Positions 1-8,391 of a stretch of DNA of 64,000 nt are shown here, piece by piece; the first letter of the stretch is position 1, and each line of letters begins with the position of its first letter. The DNA is from Amycolatopsis lurida (GTDB taxonomy: Bacteria > Actinomycetota > Actinomycetes > Mycobacteriales > Pseudonocardiaceae), in contig NZ_FNTA01000003.1 of the NCBI RefSeq assembly GCF_900105055.1, positions 248,001-312,000 on the forward strand, read 5' to 3'. The translations under genes and the position numbers were made by a program. Below the pieces are notes generated by a model. That model was given only the letters and a program-made list of their open reading frames with translations, did no database searches and was not told the origin of the DNA.

Positions 1-1
1 C

Positions 2-439
2 TTCCCGAGCCTCGCCGACATCCTCAGCGCGGTCGCGCTGGATCGGGTCGAGGAGTTCGCCGGGCGGATGGAACGGCATCTGGCCACGTTCGCCGACCCC
101 GCCGAGGTCGCCGTGGAATCCGTGGTCTTCGGTGTCCGTGCGGTCCCCGACGAGCCGTACCTGGGGCTGCTCCTGAAAGCCGGCGAGGCCGACGTCTTCA
201 CCGTGGCGGTCACTTCTTCGCAGTCGTTCGCGCTCGGCGCGCGGATCCTCCGGAATGTGCCGGTCGACTGGACCGCGGTGGGGGTCACGACCGACGAGGA
301 CTTCGAGGGTCTCGCCGAAATGCTGATGCGGCTGTTCCTGTCGTTCCTGCAGTACCCCTCGACACCGGCGCACACCGACGAGCGGTTGCGGGCCCTCGTC
401 CGCCGCTGGATCGGCCCGGCGCTGACCGCACGGCCATGA
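2..439 (+). CDS. TetR-family regulator, C-terminal part (cut by window edge)
   Basis: The frame is open from the first bases of the window and ends at TGA 437-439, so this is the 3' part of a gene that begins upstream. The visible 145 residues are helical and resemble the ligand-binding C-terminal half of TetR repressors (conserved Leu/Phe pattern, a closing stretch of Arg-rich helix 'RLRALVRRWIGPAL'). No DNA-binding domain is in view, so the family call rests on the C-terminus alone. An internal ATG at 68 is probably not the start, because the residues before it continue the same helix. Target unknown. Confidence 0.55.
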   Translation, partial: FPSLADILSAVALDRVEEFAGRMERHLATFADPAEVAVESVVFGVRAVPDEPYLGLLLKAGEADVFTVAVTSSQSFALGARILRNVPVDWTAVGVTTDEDFEGLAEMLMRLFLSFLQYPSTPAHTDERLRALVRRWIGPALTARP

Positions 440-563
440 CAATCGAACTCCGTGAAGTTTCAACGCGGATGGTAGTTATTCACCGACAATAGCCAAGGTT
501 CTTGTCTGGTCTTCACGATCCTGCCACCCTCGCCGAAGACGATCATCGGCGAAAGGGGAGCGC

Positions 564-1286
564 ATGGGATGGTGGTGGCAGGCGTTCTCCGACGTCGCAC
601 CGTGGTCGCTGCTCGCCGCCGCGGCCGGCGCCGTCGTCGCCGAATTCGTCGCGCGCCTTCGGCGAAATCGGCGCCGCCGGTCCGCGATCGCGCTGGATTT
701 CGCTTTGCTGGCCTCGCTTTTCGCGGTACTTGCGATCGTGTTCGTACCGGCGCCGGTGCCAGGCCGAGGGTCGTCGGTGAGTCTGCACCTGCTGGGTGAT
801 GTCCTGCCGGTGTTCGACGGTCGGACGGATCTCGCCGTGGTCCAGCTGGCGGGCAACGTTCTGCTGCTGGCTCCGCTCGCGGTGCTGGCGCCGATGCGCT
901 TCGACTGGACGAAGCCGGTGCCGCGGGTCGTTCTGGCGGCGTTCGCGGTGTCCGTATCGATCGAATGCCTTCAGGTCTGGCAGGGCGCCGGACGGGTGGG
1001 TTCGCTCGACGACGTCCTGTGCAACACGGCGGGCGCCGCGCTCGCGGCCTGGTGTGGAAGCCGGTGGCGAGGCCGGGCGACGGGCAGCGTCCGCGTGTGG
1101 CACCGCTCGGGAATCGAAGTCCGGCGTTCCGGTGCGGTGAACGCCCGCCGTGGGCAAAGGTTGATCGGCCAGGTGACCCTGAGCGATCTGCCGCCGCTTG
1201 CGGGCGGCGCGACTCTTGAGATCACCCTGTCCGAATCGGACGGTGGAGCGTTGCTCGTCTCCGCGCAGGCGTCAGTGGCGGCATGA
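564..1286 (+). CDS. VanZ-like membrane protein
   Basis: A 240-residue protein with an N-terminal membrane segment, a basic loop (residues 29-40), then hydrophobic segments that include the VanZ-type signature: 'LAGNVLLLAPLAVLAP' followed by 'SIECLQVWQG.GR..SLDDVLCNTAGAALA'. VanZ proteins are small integral membrane proteins; the founding member gives low-level teicoplanin resistance, but most homologues have no known role. The C-terminal ~60 residues after the last helix are soluble and look like an add-on domain. GGGG at 556-559 precedes the ATG. It stands alone, convergent with the next gene. Confidence 0.75.
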   Translation: MGWWWQAFSDVAPWSLLAAAAGAVVAEFVARLRRNRRRRSAIALDFALLASLFAVLAIVFVPAPVPGRGSSVSLHLLGDVLPVFDGRTDLAVVQLAGNVLLLAPLAVLAPMRFDWTKPVPRVVLAAFAVSVSIECLQVWQGAGRVGSLDDVLCNTAGAALAAWCGSRWRGRATGSVRVWHRSGIEVRRSGAVNARRGQRLIGQVTLSDLPPLAGGATLEITLSESDGGALLVSAQASVAA

Positions 1287-1296
1287 GCCCCGTGCG

Positions 1297-1755
1297 CTAC
1301 CTCGGCCGGACGCTCGCGAGGACGGCGTCCAGGCTGGGAAGCCACCGCTGCCGCGGATCCGGAGCCGAGAGCCATTCCGCGTGGGCCTCGGCTCGGCCGG
1401 AGTCGACGGGCAGGGGGAGCAGCGTGCCCCAGGCGAGGACTTCGACATGCGGCGGCAGGGAGTCCCGAGAAGGAAGCAGCCCGTCGGTCTCCGCGAGAAT
1501 GGCCACCCGCGGACCCTGCTGCGTCAGTACCGCCATGGCGGGGCCTCCGCATCCGGTGTCGGCGAGCCTGCCGAGGACCTCGGCGCCGTTGATCTTGGGC
1601 AGGGTCACCGCGCAGATCCCGCCTTCCAGCACCAGGAACGGCTGCGTGCCTCGCCATTTGAGGGACCAGCCGAAGAGACGGCCGTAGAAGGCCTCGCCGC
1701 GGGGGCGGATCGAACGTGACTCGACCGGGAGCACTTGGTGGTCCAGCGACATCAT
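1297..1755 (-). CDS. Conserved hypothetical protein
   Basis: About 152 residues, no signal peptide or membrane helix. I do not recognise a named domain. It has a Trp/Gly-rich N-terminal part (AFYGRLFGWSLKW), then alternating beta/Pro-Gly stretches, and a C-terminal helix. The start at 1755 is preferred because GGAAGG lies 4 bases upstream; an upstream ATG at 1818 would run into the palindromic operator. It is transcribed divergently from the TetR gene, and the GGCACT-C-AGTGCC palindrome sits between the two, so that TetR protein probably controls it. Confidence 0.55.
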   Translation of the reverse strand: MMSLDHQVLPVESRSIRPRGEAFYGRLFGWSLKWRGTQPFLVLEGGICAVTLPKINGAEVLGRLADTGCGGPAMAVLTQQGPRVAILAETDGLLPSRDSLPPHVEVLAWGTLLPLPVDSGRAEAHAEWLSAPDPRQRWLPSLDAVLASVRPR

Positions 1756-1813
1756 CGGCGCCTTCCGAGCGGGGGTGGGGACGTGGTGCCCCGGGGACTG
1801 TGCACAGCCTAAC

Positions 1814-1826
1814 GGCACTCAGTGCC
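1814..1826. promoter_or_regulatory. TetR operator, copy 1 (GGCACTCAGTGCC)
   Basis: A perfect 6-1-6 palindrome in the intergenic region between the divergent hypothetical gene and the TetR gene, 29 bases before the TetR ATG. The same palindrome with G in the middle recurs right after the TetR gene (2585-2597). Perfect dyads of this size next to a TetR gene are usually its own operator; binding is inferred, not shown. Confidence 0.7.
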
Positions 1827-1854
1827 ACTAGCAAGTGGCTGCTACCGTCCGGCT

Positions 1855-2580
1855 ATGAGCGATTCGCCGCGCCGAGCGCCGGTGACCAGAGCCGGCGCGA
1901 CCCCCGACGGGAGGCGCCGTCTGCGTCGTGCGCTCGCCGCGGCGGCCGTGGACCTGTTCGTCGCCAAGGGGTACGAAGCCACGACGGTGGACGAGATCGC
2001 GGCCGCGGCGGGGGTGGGGCGCCGGACGTTCTTCCGGTATTTCGACGCCAAGGACGACGTGCTCTTCGCCAACCACGACGAGATCGTGGCCGAGATGGAG
2101 GAGACGTTCGCCGCCGCGGACCCGGATCGTGCTCCCGTCGAGGTGGCATGCGAGGCCGTCGGCCTGGTCCTCGACTCCTATGCCGCGGAACTCGACGTGT
2201 CGCTCAAGCGGTTCACTCTGACGCGGACGGTGCCTTCCCTGCGGGACAAGGAAGTCGCGACCGTTGACCGTTATCAGCGCGTGCTCGCCCGCTACCTGCG
2301 GGCGCGATTCACCGAACAGGGTGACGAGACGGCGAGCCTGCGAGCGGCCGTGGCCGCCGCGGCGATCGCGGCCGCCAACAACCACGTGCTCCGGCGCTGG
2401 CTGCGCAGTGGCGGACAGGACGACATCGCCGCCAGCGCGGCGGAGGCCTTCGCGCTGGTGATCGACGCGTTCAAGGTCCAGGACGCCGCGGCCGAAACGA
2501 CCATGGTGGCGGTGATGACCACGTCGACGCCTCTGCGCACCGTCATCGCCAAGGTCAACGCCGCCTTGGCCGAACCCTGA
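1855..2580 (+). CDS. TetR-family transcriptional repressor
   Basis: 241 residues. The N-terminal HTH is clear: helix 'LRRALAAAAVDLFVAKGYEATTVDEIAAAAGVGRRTFFRYFDAKDDVLF' spans about residues 22-70, with the canonical FFRYF recognition segment. The C-terminal ligand domain has the tetracycline-like all-helical pattern of TetR group with 'MftR/TetR C' style (conserved R.L..T.P.L). The start at ATG 1855 (MSDSPRR) is chosen over 1822 because 1822 lies inside the operator. Perfect GGCACT-N-AGTGCC palindromes lie on both sides of the gene, so it probably represses itself, the divergent hypothetical gene and the downstream sensor kinase operon. Ligand unknown. Confidence 0.85.
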   Translation: MSDSPRRAPVTRAGATPDGRRRLRRALAAAAVDLFVAKGYEATTVDEIAAAAGVGRRTFFRYFDAKDDVLFANHDEIVAEMEETFAAADPDRAPVEVACEAVGLVLDSYAAELDVSLKRFTLTRTVPSLRDKEVATVDRYQRVLARYLRARFTEQGDETASLRAAVAAAAIAAANNHVLRRWLRSGGQDDIAASAAEAFALVIDAFKVQDAAAETTMVAVMTTSTPLRTVIAKVNAALAEP

Positions 2581-2583
2581 CCG

Positions 2584-2598
2584 TGGCACTGAGTGCCA
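2584..2598. promoter_or_regulatory. TetR operator, copy 2 (TGGCACTGAGTGCCA)
   Basis: A perfect 7-1-7 palindrome 3 bases after the TetR stop codon and 35 bases before the histidine kinase ATG. It is the same motif as at 1814-1826. Its place in the only non-coding gap before the kinase suggests that the upstream TetR protein controls the two-component operon. Confidence 0.65.
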
Positions 2599-2633
2599 TT
2601 TCGCGAGTCGATCCGCGGGTAAGGTGATGCCTG

Positions 2634-3875
2634 ATGATCGACCGACGACGCTTTCGGGTGTGGTGGGATGCCCTGCGCTACACGGCATTCGCCGGAACCG
2701 ACGCCCCGCCGAAGCGCTCGGCGGGGTTGAACTGGCTGCGCGGGCTCGCGATCGTCGGTTGTGGGCTCTGGGCGGCTTTCGTCACATTCTCGACCGTTTC
2801 GGTGCCGCCGCCCGCGAAGACGTTCAACGTGCTCGTCACCGTGCTGCCCTGCCTGCTCGCGGTGCGTTCGCCGCTGTGGGGATGGCGCACGCTGATCGTC
2901 GGCATCGTGAGCACCCCGCTGACCTTGCCCGGCATCGCCGCTTCCTGGGGCTGGCCATGGGCGCCGGGTTTCGCGCTCACCGCGGCACTCGTCTTCTACC
3001 TGGTGGGGGAGAGCAACAATCAGCCGGAGCTCGCCTGGGCGGGACTGATCTCGTTCTGCGCCGCCACGCCGTTCCTCAGTGACTGGCGGGACGCGGCGCT
3101 TCTCGTGCTGCTGGGCGGAATCGCGTTCTTCCTCGGCAACACCGTGCGCCAGCGCAGGCTCGCCGAGGAAGAACGTGCCGCGCACCAGGAACGCAGGCTC
3201 GCAGAAGAGATGCGGGCGGCGCTGCTGGAGGAACGTGCGGGCATCGCGAGGGAACTGCACGACGTGGTCGCGCACCACATGTCCGTGCTCGCTCTGCGCG
3301 CCGACTCCGCGCGGTTCCGGTTCGCCGATCAGGACAAGGCCGATCGCGAAGCCGAAATCTGGCGGGAGTTCGCCGACCTCGCCGGAACCGCCCGCGAGGG
3401 CCTGACCGAGCTGCGCAGGCTGCTCGGGGTGCTCCGGTCGGAAGAGCACTCCGTGGCGCTGACGCCGCAGCCGGGGCTGGGCAAGGTCGCCGAACTCGTC
3501 GAAGGGGTCAAGGCCGCAGGCACCGAGTGCGAACTCGCGGTGCGTGGCGGCTTCGACCACGTTCCGGTCGGCGTCGCGTTGTCGGTGTTCCGGATCGTGC
3601 AGGAAGCCCTCAGCAACGCGATCCAGCACGCACCCGGATCGGCGGTCTCCGTCGAACTCGTGAGCGCGCCGGATTCGGTCCGGCTGCTCATCGAAAACGG
3701 GCCGGTGGACGGTCCGAAGAGGACGGACCAGGCAGGCGGCGGACACGGCTTGGTGGGGATGCGGGAACGGGCCGCTATGCTCGCGGCCGATCTCGAGGCG
3801 GGGGAGCGGCCGGACGGCGGCTTCCGTGTCGCCCTGACCGTTCCGCTCGACCGTGAGGGGTGTCCGCAACCATGA
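2634..3875 (+). CDS. Two-component sensor histidine kinase (HisKA_3 type)
   Basis: 413 residues. About five hydrophobic segments occupy residues 35-175, then a charged coiled linker of Arg/Glu repeats (about 178-203). The dimerisation/phospho-acceptor box is '[22 protein letters not shown]' with His209, typical of NarL-partner kinases. The N box '[11 protein letters not shown]' and G box '[13 protein letters not shown]' of the ATPase domain follow. The gene overlaps the response regulator by ATGA at 3872-3875, so the two form a cognate pair. AAGGTGA at 2621 is the likely ribosome site. The signal is unknown; the membrane part has no large extracytoplasmic loop, as in intramembrane-sensing kinases. 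Confidence 0.92.
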   Translation: MIDRRRFRVWWDALRYTAFAGTDAPPKRSAGLNWLRGLAIVGCGLWAAFVTFSTVSVPPPAKTFNVLVTVLPCLLAVRSPLWGWRTLIVGIVSTPLTLPGIAASWGWPWAPGFALTAALVFYLVGESNNQPELAWAGLISFCAATPFLSDWRDAALLVLLGGIAFFLGNTVRQRRLAEEERAAHQERRLAEEMRAALLEERAGIARELHDVVAHHMSVLALRADSARFRFADQDKADREAEIWREFADLAGTAREGLTELRRLLGVLRSEEHSVALTPQPGLGKVAELVEGVKAAGTECELAVRGGFDHVPVGVALSVFRIVQEALSNAIQHAPGSAVSVELVSAPDSVRLLIENGPVDGPKRTDQAGGGHGLVGMRERAAMLAADLEAGERPDGGFRVALTVPLDREGCPQP

Positions 3876-4534
3876 TCTCGGTGGTCATCGCCGACGACCA
3901 GACCATGGTCAGGCAGAGCTTCCGTGCCGTGCTCGACGCACAGCACGACATCCGCGTGGTCGGAGAGGCCGCGGACGGGAACGCCGCCGTCGCACTGTGC
4001 GCCGAACTCGAACCGGACGTCGTGCTGATGGACGTCCGCATGCCCGAACTCGACGGTCTCGAAGCGACCCGGCGGATCCTGGCGGGGCGGCGGGAAGTCC
4101 GCGTGCTGATCCTCACCACCTTCGACATCGACGAGTACGTGTTCGGCGGGCTGCGAGCGGGTGCCAGTGGCTTCCTCCTGAAGGACTCGCCGCTGGACGA
4201 CCTGGTGACCGCCGTCAGGGTGGTGTCCGCGGGCAACGCGTTGTTCGCGCCGACGATCACCCGGCGGTTGATCGGCGAGTTCACCCGGACACACGCGTCG
4301 GCGCACGCGGGCCGATCCCTCGTGGCCGAGCTGACCGCGCGGGAAACCGAAGTGCTCCGGCTGGTCGCGCGCGGCCTCTCGAACGCGGAGATCGCGGAAG
4401 CGCTGGTGATCGTGGAGCAGACGGCCAAATCCCATGTCAGCAGGGTTTTCGCCAAGCTCGGGGTGCGTGATCGCGCGCAGGCGGTCATGGTCGCGTACGA
4501 GGCGGGGCTCGTCGTGCCGGGAACCACGTCCTGA
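3872..4534 (+). CDS. LuxR/NarL-family response regulator
   Basis: 220 residues. The receiver domain shows the acidic pair D8-D9, the phospho-acceptor Asp54 (VLMDVRMPE), Thr in 'LILTTFD' and Lys in 'LLKDSP'. The C-terminal GerE-type HTH begins at '[25 protein letters not shown]' and ends in the recognition helix '[13 protein letters not shown]'. The start at 3872 gives a 4-base ATGA overlap with the kinase stop, and GAGGGG lies 13 bases upstream; a longer reading from 3860 is less likely. Two 13-bp direct repeats follow directly after the stop and could be its own binding sites. Confidence 0.93.
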   Translation: MISVVIADDQTMVRQSFRAVLDAQHDIRVVGEAADGNAAVALCAELEPDVVLMDVRMPELDGLEATRRILAGRREVRVLILTTFDIDEYVFGGLRAGASGFLLKDSPLDDLVTAVRVVSAGNALFAPTITRRLIGEFTRTHASAHAGRSLVAELTARETEVLRLVARGLSNAEIAEALVIVEQTAKSHVSRVFAKLGVRDRAQAVMVAYEAGLVVPGTTS

Positions 4535-4575
4535 TACCGGGGTAGGGGTACCGCCGGAAGCGGATACCGGGGTAG
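4533..4575 (+). repeat. Two direct repeats GATACCGGGGTAG, 30 bp apart
   Basis: Copies at 4533-4545 and 4563-4575 are identical. The spacing of 30 bp is close to three helical turns, so a dimeric activator would bind both on one face. They lie between the response regulator and the GT87 gene and end about 60 bases before its ATG. Possible response-regulator or other activator sites; inference only. Confidence 0.45.
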
Positions 4576-4636
4576 CGCCGCCAAGACGGCTCTCCGGGGT
4601 GACGTCTCCCGAGGCAGTTCCGGAGATCGTTTCCCC

Positions 4637-5812
4637 ATGGACAGGTCAAGAGGGCGGCTCGCCGACCCCGCGCTGATCATCGTCGGCGGAGCGATGACCG
4701 TATTCGCCGCCGTGGCGATCGTCTGGTGGCTCTCGGATACGCCGCTCGGCGTGGATTCGGCGGTCTACCGGGCAGGCGGATTCGCCGTAGTGCACGGGGA
4801 AAGCCTGTATTCACCTCTGCTCGCGCTGCCCGGATGGGCGCCGGAGCTGCCCTTCACCTATCCGCCGTTCGCCGCGCTGCTGTTCACCTCGCTGACCGCG
4901 CTGCCCTCCCAGTTGTCGTGGGGTCTCCTCACGCTGGCCGCCGCGCCGTCCCTCTACTGCGCAGTCCGGCCGTTCGCCGACCGGGCCCACCTTCCGTTGT
5001 TGCTGATCGGCGCGTTCGCCCTGCAACCGGTATGGCAGACGATCGGCCTCGGACAGGTCAATCTCGTTCTCATGGCCGCCGTGGTCGCGGACATCTTCCT
5101 GCTGCGTGGCTCGCGCTGGAGCGGAATCACCATCGGGATCGTCGCGGCCGTCAAACTGATCCCGCTGATCTTCATCGTCCATCTCCTGGTGGTCAGGCGG
5201 ACCGCGGACGCCGCCCGGGCGCTCACGGCCTTTCTCTGCGCGTCGGCGTTCGCTGCGGCCGTCCTGCCGTCGGACTCCGTCCGATATTGGACCTCGGCGA
5301 TCTTCAACGATCACTTCGCCGAGATGAAGGGCTGGGTGGGAAACCAGTCATGGCAGGGTTTCGTCGCGCGCACGGTGCCGGAAGGCCACCCGGCGACGGT
5401 GGTGATCGTGGTGTTCGCCGTGGTGTGCTCGGTGGTGGCGATATGGCTCGTGCACCGCCTCCACCGAGCGGGTGACGACCGGGCCGCGCTGCTGGTCACG
5501 GCAGGATGCTCCCTGCTGATCAGTCCGATTTCGTGGACCCACCACTGGGTATGGGTGGTGCCCGCGCTCGCGCTCCTCGCGGCCAGGGGACATCGTGGGG
5601 TAGTGGTAGCGGTCGCCGTGCTGTTCACGGGGTGGACTGTGGCAGTGGTCCCGGGCGGTGGGGGAGCGGAGCGGGACTGGAACCTCGCGGAGGCCATCAT
5701 CGGCAACGCATACCTGACCGTGGCCTTCGTCGGAGGACTCGTCTGTCTTTCCAGGTCAAGATGTATAACGACCTATACTGCCGAGGGCAAAGTCAAAACC
5801 TATATTTCGTAA
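4637..5812 (+). CDS. GT87-family polyprenyl-phosphate-mannose mannosyltransferase
   Basis: 391 residues, about ten membrane segments. It matches the GT-C fold family GT87 (former DUF2029): first-loop acidic motif 'GVDSAVYRAGG' after helix 1, then 'LPFTYPPFAALLFTSL', 'WQTIGLGQVNLVLMAAVVADI', and the late 'LISPISWTHHWVW' motif. Family members add alpha-1,2 mannose from decaprenyl-phosphate-mannose to lipomannan/arabinomannan or similar glycans outside the membrane. The last ~20 codons (from about 5755) are markedly AT-rich compared with the rest, and the C-terminus (TYTAEGKVKTYIS) looks unlike the family, so the 3' end may have been altered. Convergent with the epoxide hydrolase, 12 bp apart. 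Confidence 0.85.
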   Translation: MDRSRGRLADPALIIVGGAMTVFAAVAIVWWLSDTPLGVDSAVYRAGGFAVVHGESLYSPLLALPGWAPELPFTYPPFAALLFTSLTALPSQLSWGLLTLAAAPSLYCAVRPFADRAHLPLLLIGAFALQPVWQTIGLGQVNLVLMAAVVADIFLLRGSRWSGITIGIVAAVKLIPLIFIVHLLVVRRTADAARALTAFLCASAFAAAVLPSDSVRYWTSAIFNDHFAEMKGWVGNQSWQGFVARTVPEGHPATVVIVVFAVVCSVVAIWLVHRLHRAGDDRAALLVTAGCSLLISPISWTHHWVWVVPALALLAARGHRGVVVAVAVLFTGWTVAVVPGGGGAERDWNLAEAIIGNAYLTVAFVGGLVCLSRSRCITTYTAEGKVKTYIS

Positions 5813-5824
5813 GGAAAAATCAGC

Positions 5825-6919
5825 TCAGAGCCGAGTAGCGGCCAAGCCGAGAAAGAACTCGCGGACGTCTTCCGCGAGCAGGCCCGGTACCTCCATCGCG
5901 GCGAAGTGGCCACCGCGTTCGAACTCCGACCAGTGCCTGATGTCGTACAGGCGCTCGGCCAATGGCCGTACCGACTGCGTGATGTCATACGGGAGCACCG
6001 CGACGCCGAGCGGTGCACGGCAAGGAGTGTTCCCCCTTCCTGCGTCGTGGTGGAGGCGCGCGGACGAGGCCGCGGTCGCGGTCAGCCAGTACAGCGAGAT
6101 GTCGGTGAGCATCCGGTCGTCGCTGACCGGTGTGCGCGGATCTGTCCACTGCGCGAAGCGCTCGGCGATCCAGGCGAGCTGCCCGACCGGCGAGTCCGTC
6201 AACGCGTAGCCAATGGTTTGCGGGGTGGCGGCCTGCAGTGCCTGATACGGCGGGCGATTCGCCATCAGGCGCTTCACCTTCTCCAGCCGAACCTCGTCCT
6301 CTTCGGACAGTTCGAGACGGGCGTCCGGATCCGGGCGGGTCGGCAGGTAATTCACGTGCACCCCGACGACGTGCTCCGGCGCCGCCGCCCCGAGTGCCGT
6401 CGAAATCCCCGAGCCGAAGTCGCCGCCTTGCGCGCCGTAGTGCTCGTAGCCGAGCCGGCGCATCAGCTCGGCCCAAGCCCGGGCGATCCGCTCGGCACTC
6501 CACCCTCGTTCGTGGGTCGGACCGGAGAAGCCGAAGCCGGGAATCGAGGGGATCACCAGGTGGAAGTCGGGCGAGAGTGGCTCGATCATGTCGAGGAACT
6601 CCAGGAACGATCCGGGCCAGCCGTGGGTGAGGATCAGTGCGAGCGCGTCCGGGTTCGCCGACCGGATGTGCACGAAGTGGATGTTCTGGCCGTCGATCTC
6701 GGTGGTGAAGTGCGGAAGCTCGTTGAGTTCGGTTTCGTGGGCGCGCCAGTCGTATCCGGTTCGCCAGTATTCGGCGAGTTCCTTGAGGCGAGCGAGCGGG
6801 AATCCGTAGTCCAGGCCGGCGTCGGCGACCTCGTTGGGCCAGCGGGTGCGAGCCAGCCGGGCGGCGAGGTCGTCGAGATCTGCCTGGGGGATGTCGATGC
6901 GGAAGGGCTTGATCGTCAC
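5825..6919 (-). CDS. Epoxide hydrolase (EHN-domain alpha/beta hydrolase)
   Basis: 364 residues from GTG 6919, with CGGAG 5 bases upstream; the longer frame has no support. The N-terminal EHN motif 'PFRIDIPQADLDDLAARLARTRWPNEV' and 'YWRTGYDWRAHETELNELPHFTTEIDG' are typical of microsomal-type epoxide hydrolases. The oxyanion HGWPGS motif (TLILTHGWPGSFLEF) is present. The nucleophile is the Asp in 'AQGGDFGSGI' and the catalytic His is in 'ERGGHFAAMEVPGLLAED'. It hydrates epoxides to vicinal diols through an alkyl-enzyme ester. Divergent from a MarR gene, with shared inverted repeats between them, so it is probably MarR-repressed. Confidence 0.9.
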   Translation of the reverse strand: MTIKPFRIDIPQADLDDLAARLARTRWPNEVADAGLDYGFPLARLKELAEYWRTGYDWRAHETELNELPHFTTEIDGQNIHFVHIRSANPDALALILTHGWPGSFLEFLDMIEPLSPDFHLVIPSIPGFGFSGPTHERGWSAERIARAWAELMRRLGYEHYGAQGGDFGSGISTALGAAAPEHVVGVHVNYLPTRPDPDARLELSEEDEVRLEKVKRLMANRPPYQALQAATPQTIGYALTDSPVGQLAWIAERFAQWTDPRTPVSDDRMLTDISLYWLTATAASSARLHHDAGRGNTPCRAPLGVAVLPYDITQSVRPLAERLYDIRHWSEFERGGHFAAMEVPGLLAEDVREFFLGLAATRL

Positions 6920-6928
6920 GTGGTCTCC

Positions 6929-6999
6929 GATTCGTTGGGTCGCTAAACGTTTGGTAACCCAACGATGCCGCGATCGTTCGGGCACCCAACGATTCGTTA
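6929..6999. promoter_or_regulatory. MarR operator region of the epoxide hydrolase/MarR pair
   Basis: The 90-bp divergent promoter holds related repeats: GTTGGGT at 6934-6940, inverted as ACCCAACGAT at 6957-6966 and again at 6984-6993. AACGA-T-TCGTT at 6989-6999 is a perfect 11-bp palindrome, 11 bases before the MarR ATG, and CTAAACGTTTGG at 6943-6954 is a near palindrome. This fits two MarR dimer sites covering both promoters. Confidence 0.6.
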
Positions 7000-7009
7000 G
7001 ACTCGTCAC

Positions 7010-7468
7010 ATGGAGAACCCCTCGGCGGAGTCGTGTGGCGGCTGGCGGAAGCTGCCCAGCTGGTTGCTCACACAGACCGCCAACCACGCGCATCGCCTGG
7101 TGACGGCCGGGTTCTCCGCCGTCGAGGCCCGCGGCTACCACTACCGCGTGCTGGCGACGCTGGACGAGTTCGGCCCCGCCAGTCAGGCGATGCTGGGCCG
7201 CCGGAGCGGTGTCCACGTGAGCGAGATGGTCGCGACGATCAACGAACTCGCCGAGCGTGAGCTGGTCGAGCGGGCCCCGGATCCGGCCGATCGGCGGCGT
7301 AACGTCATCTCACTGACCACCGAGGGGAGGCGACAGCTGCGGCGGCTGGAGAAACAGCTGGCCGACCAGCAGGACGAGCTACTGGCGCCGCTTTCGGCCG
7401 ACGAGCGGAAGCGGTTCACCGAGTTGCTGTCGAAGCTTCTGGAGCACCACGACCGGCGCAACGCCTAG
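7010..7468 (+). CDS. MarR-family transcriptional regulator
   Basis: 152 residues. The winged HTH is in the middle: 'YHYRVLATLDEFGPASQAMLGRRSGVHVSEMVATINELAERELVERAPDPADRRRNVISLT', with the wing 'DPADRRRNVISLTTEGRR' characteristic of MarR. Helical dimerisation arms lie at both ends. It is divergent from the epoxide hydrolase and probably represses both genes in the absence of a phenolic or epoxide-derived ligand. Its stop overlaps the stop of the LysR gene by 4 bp (convergent). Confidence 0.92.
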   Translation: MENPSAESCGGWRKLPSWLLTQTANHAHRLVTAGFSAVEARGYHYRVLATLDEFGPASQAMLGRRSGVHVSEMVATINELAERELVERAPDPADRRRNVISLTTEGRRQLRRLEKQLADQQDELLAPLSADERKRFTELLSKLLEHHDRRNA

Positions 7469-8340
7469 AAGCCTTGAGCGGACGCGAGAAAGGCCTGCCG
7501 TGCGTCGGAGGTGCTGTGCTGCGGCCAGAGGGCTTGCAGCGGGACGTGTACGGCAGGCCGCAGTTCCCTGACCTGGACGGCGCCGCCCGCCGCCGGCCCG
7601 GGTGACGCGGTCACGAACGCGACGCCTTCGGTGTCGAGGACCGCGGTGACCGGTGGTGTTCCCTGGATGGGGTTGCGGCGCACATGGGGTTCGAATCCCG
7701 CGTCGCGACAGAGGTTGACGAGCAGGTCGGTGTATCCGGACCGGCCGGGATTCCCCCAGACGGTGATCTCCTCGCCGTCGAGGTCGGTCAAGGCGAGGTA
7801 CTCGCGCTCGGCGAGCCGGTGTCCGGTGGCGACCGCGACGTTGAGACGCTGCCGGATCAGGGTGGTCCCGACCAAGCCGTGCGCGAGGGTCAGCGCGCGG
7901 CCGAGGCCGAGGTCCAGTTGCCCGCCGAGCAGTTGTGCGACGAGTTCGTCGGGGTAGCGCTGGTTGACGTCGATGATCAGATCGGGGTCGGCCTGATGTC
8001 TGCGCAGGAGGGCGGTGACCTCGTCGCCGGTGACGGCGGGGGTGTGGCCGACGCGGAGTCGTTCCGGTTCGCTGCGGCCGATGCGCCTGGCGCGCCGGAC
8101 GGCGGAGTCGGCGATGCCGTGCAGGAGGTGGGCGTCGGCGATCAGTGCCTGTCCTGCGGGGAGCACGGTGACGCCGGTGGCGCTCCGCTCGAGCAGGGGG
8201 ACGCCGACTTCCCGCTCGAGCGTGCGCACCGAGGTCGACAGCGCCTGCTGGCTCAGGTGCAGCCGGGCCGCCGCACGAGTGAAGCTGCCTTCTTCGGCGA
8301 CGGCGATGAGGTGGTTCAGCTTGTTCAGGTCCAGGCCCAC
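7465..8340 (-). CDS. LysR-family transcriptional regulator
   Basis: 291 residues from a GTG start. The N-terminal HTH is canonical: 'LNHLIAVAEEGSFTRAAARLHLSQQALSTSVRTLEREVGVPLLER' at about residues 7-51. The rest is the two-lobed effector domain, in which the 'RIGRSEPERLRVGHTPAV' strand opens lobe 1. LysR proteins usually activate a neighbour in response to a small co-inducer. The SDR gene lies 51 bases upstream on the same strand, so the two are likely co-transcribed or at least linked. Confidence 0.9.
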   Translation of the reverse strand: MGLDLNKLNHLIAVAEEGSFTRAAARLHLSQQALSTSVRTLEREVGVPLLERSATGVTVLPAGQALIADAHLLHGIADSAVRRARRIGRSEPERLRVGHTPAVTGDEVTALLRRHQADPDLIIDVNQRYPDELVAQLLGGQLDLGLGRALTLAHGLVGTTLIRQRLNVAVATGHRLAEREYLALTDLDGEEITVWGNPGRSGYTDLLVNLCRDAGFEPHVRRNPIQGTPPVTAVLDTEGVAFVTASPGPAAGGAVQVRELRPAVHVPLQALWPQHSTSDARQAFLASAQGF

Positions 8341-8391
8341 CCCGGGGTTCCCCTTCGTGTCCGGTCTACGGCGTCTTGGCCAGCGTAAAGG

